The notes under the pieces were generated by a model that saw only the letters and a program-made list of their open reading frames with translations, had not been told where the DNA came from and did no database searches. Made by a program: the position numbers and the translations under genes. DNA of 64,000 nt, taken from Stenotrophomonas sp. HITSZ_GD (GTDB lineage Bacteria; Pseudomonadota; Gammaproteobacteria; Xanthomonadales; Xanthomonadaceae). The DNA lies in contig NZ_JARQXB010000012.1 of the NCBI RefSeq assembly GCF_029543105.1, forward strand, positions 62,001 through 126,000. The letters run 5' to 3'. The first letter of the stretch is position 1. Each line of letters begins with the position of its first letter. Below are positions 63,934-64,000 of the stretch, piece by piece.

Positions 63934-64000
63934 CGTGCATCTCCGCGCGGGCAAGGGAACGCAGACCGTAGCGGCGGCGTGTTGCACGCAGGTGTCCGGC

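Overview
The window is a high-GC, gene-dense bacterial chromosome segment. Gene content and protein sequences point to Gammaproteobacteria, family Xanthomonadaceae (Lysobacteraceae): a FimX-type REC-PAS-GGDEF-EAL protein, a GumN/TraB-like protein, DUF6491 and DUF1684 lipoproteins, an amiC-mutL pair, a MutL with the endonuclease motif, and REP-like intergenic repeats containing the GAAGCCGC core. I cannot fix the genus from this sequence. Because of the strong GC bias, many long antisense or shifted frames are open; they are treated as shadows and left out.

Layout. 0-5.6 kb (+): amiC, mutL, a DUF1684 lipoprotein and a TraB/GumN-like protein, closely spaced. 5.7-8.1 kb (-): phaR and phaB (polyhydroxybutyrate metabolism) and gluQ (tRNA-Asp queuosine glutamylation). 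8.2-9.1 kb (+): htpX with a sigma-32-like promoter and a strong terminator. 9.2-13.8 kb (-): fimX, a HI0933-type flavoprotein, yaeQ and yaiI. 14.0-17.1 kb (+): cspA, a GST, selO and apt. 17.3-22.7 kb: dbpA (-), uup (+), a DmdC-type acyl-CoA dehydrogenase (-). 22.7-23.8 kb (-): a LEA2-type lipoprotein and a Blc lipocalin. 24.0 kb: tRNA-Phe(GAA), followed by a small island encoding two double-glycine-leader peptides and a small membrane protein. 25.2-26.3 kb: a membrane protein and a TetR regulator behind a perfect 18-bp palindrome. 26.3-28.8 kb (-): two small envelope proteins and a CycA-type permease. 29-31.6 kb: an alpha/beta hydrolase, a DUF6491 lipoprotein and a barnase/barstar pair. 31.9-38.3 kb: Mn-type sodA, an EEP-family protein, an unusual EEP-GH3 fusion and an M14 carboxypeptidase. 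38.4-43.3 kb: POT peptide transporter, rhomboid protease, small proteins, a DUF3298 lipoprotein and cfa. 43.6-47.5 kb (+): MarR regulator with an AaeB/AaeX/AaeA-like efflux set. 47.5-54.0 kb (+): a peptide-export locus. 54-64 kb: small membrane protein, dcp, membrane protein, glutathione peroxidase, fpr, PQQ sugar dehydrogenase, ABC exporter, BON-domain protein and a DDAH-like enzyme.

The most interesting system is the 47.5-54.0 kb locus. Behind one recognisable promoter and a structured leader lie an ABC ATPase and permease (candidate self-resistance), a 45-residue precursor peptide with a double-glycine leader and four cysteines in its core, a membrane protein fusing a MauE-like domain to a thioredoxin-like CxxC domain (candidate disulfide chemistry), an HlyD-type adaptor and a C39-peptidase ABC exporter. 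Two further double-glycine precursors at 24.3-24.7 kb carry nearly the same leader pattern but have no transporter of their own. I infer that the distant exporter may process all three peptides. The antimicrobial or signalling role is inferred, not shown.

Other points of note: a single-polypeptide fusion of an EEP phosphodiesterase-like domain with a GH3 glycosidase, a perfect 25-bp inverted repeat enclosing a second hairpin at 54.5 kb, and several dispersed REP-like repeats.
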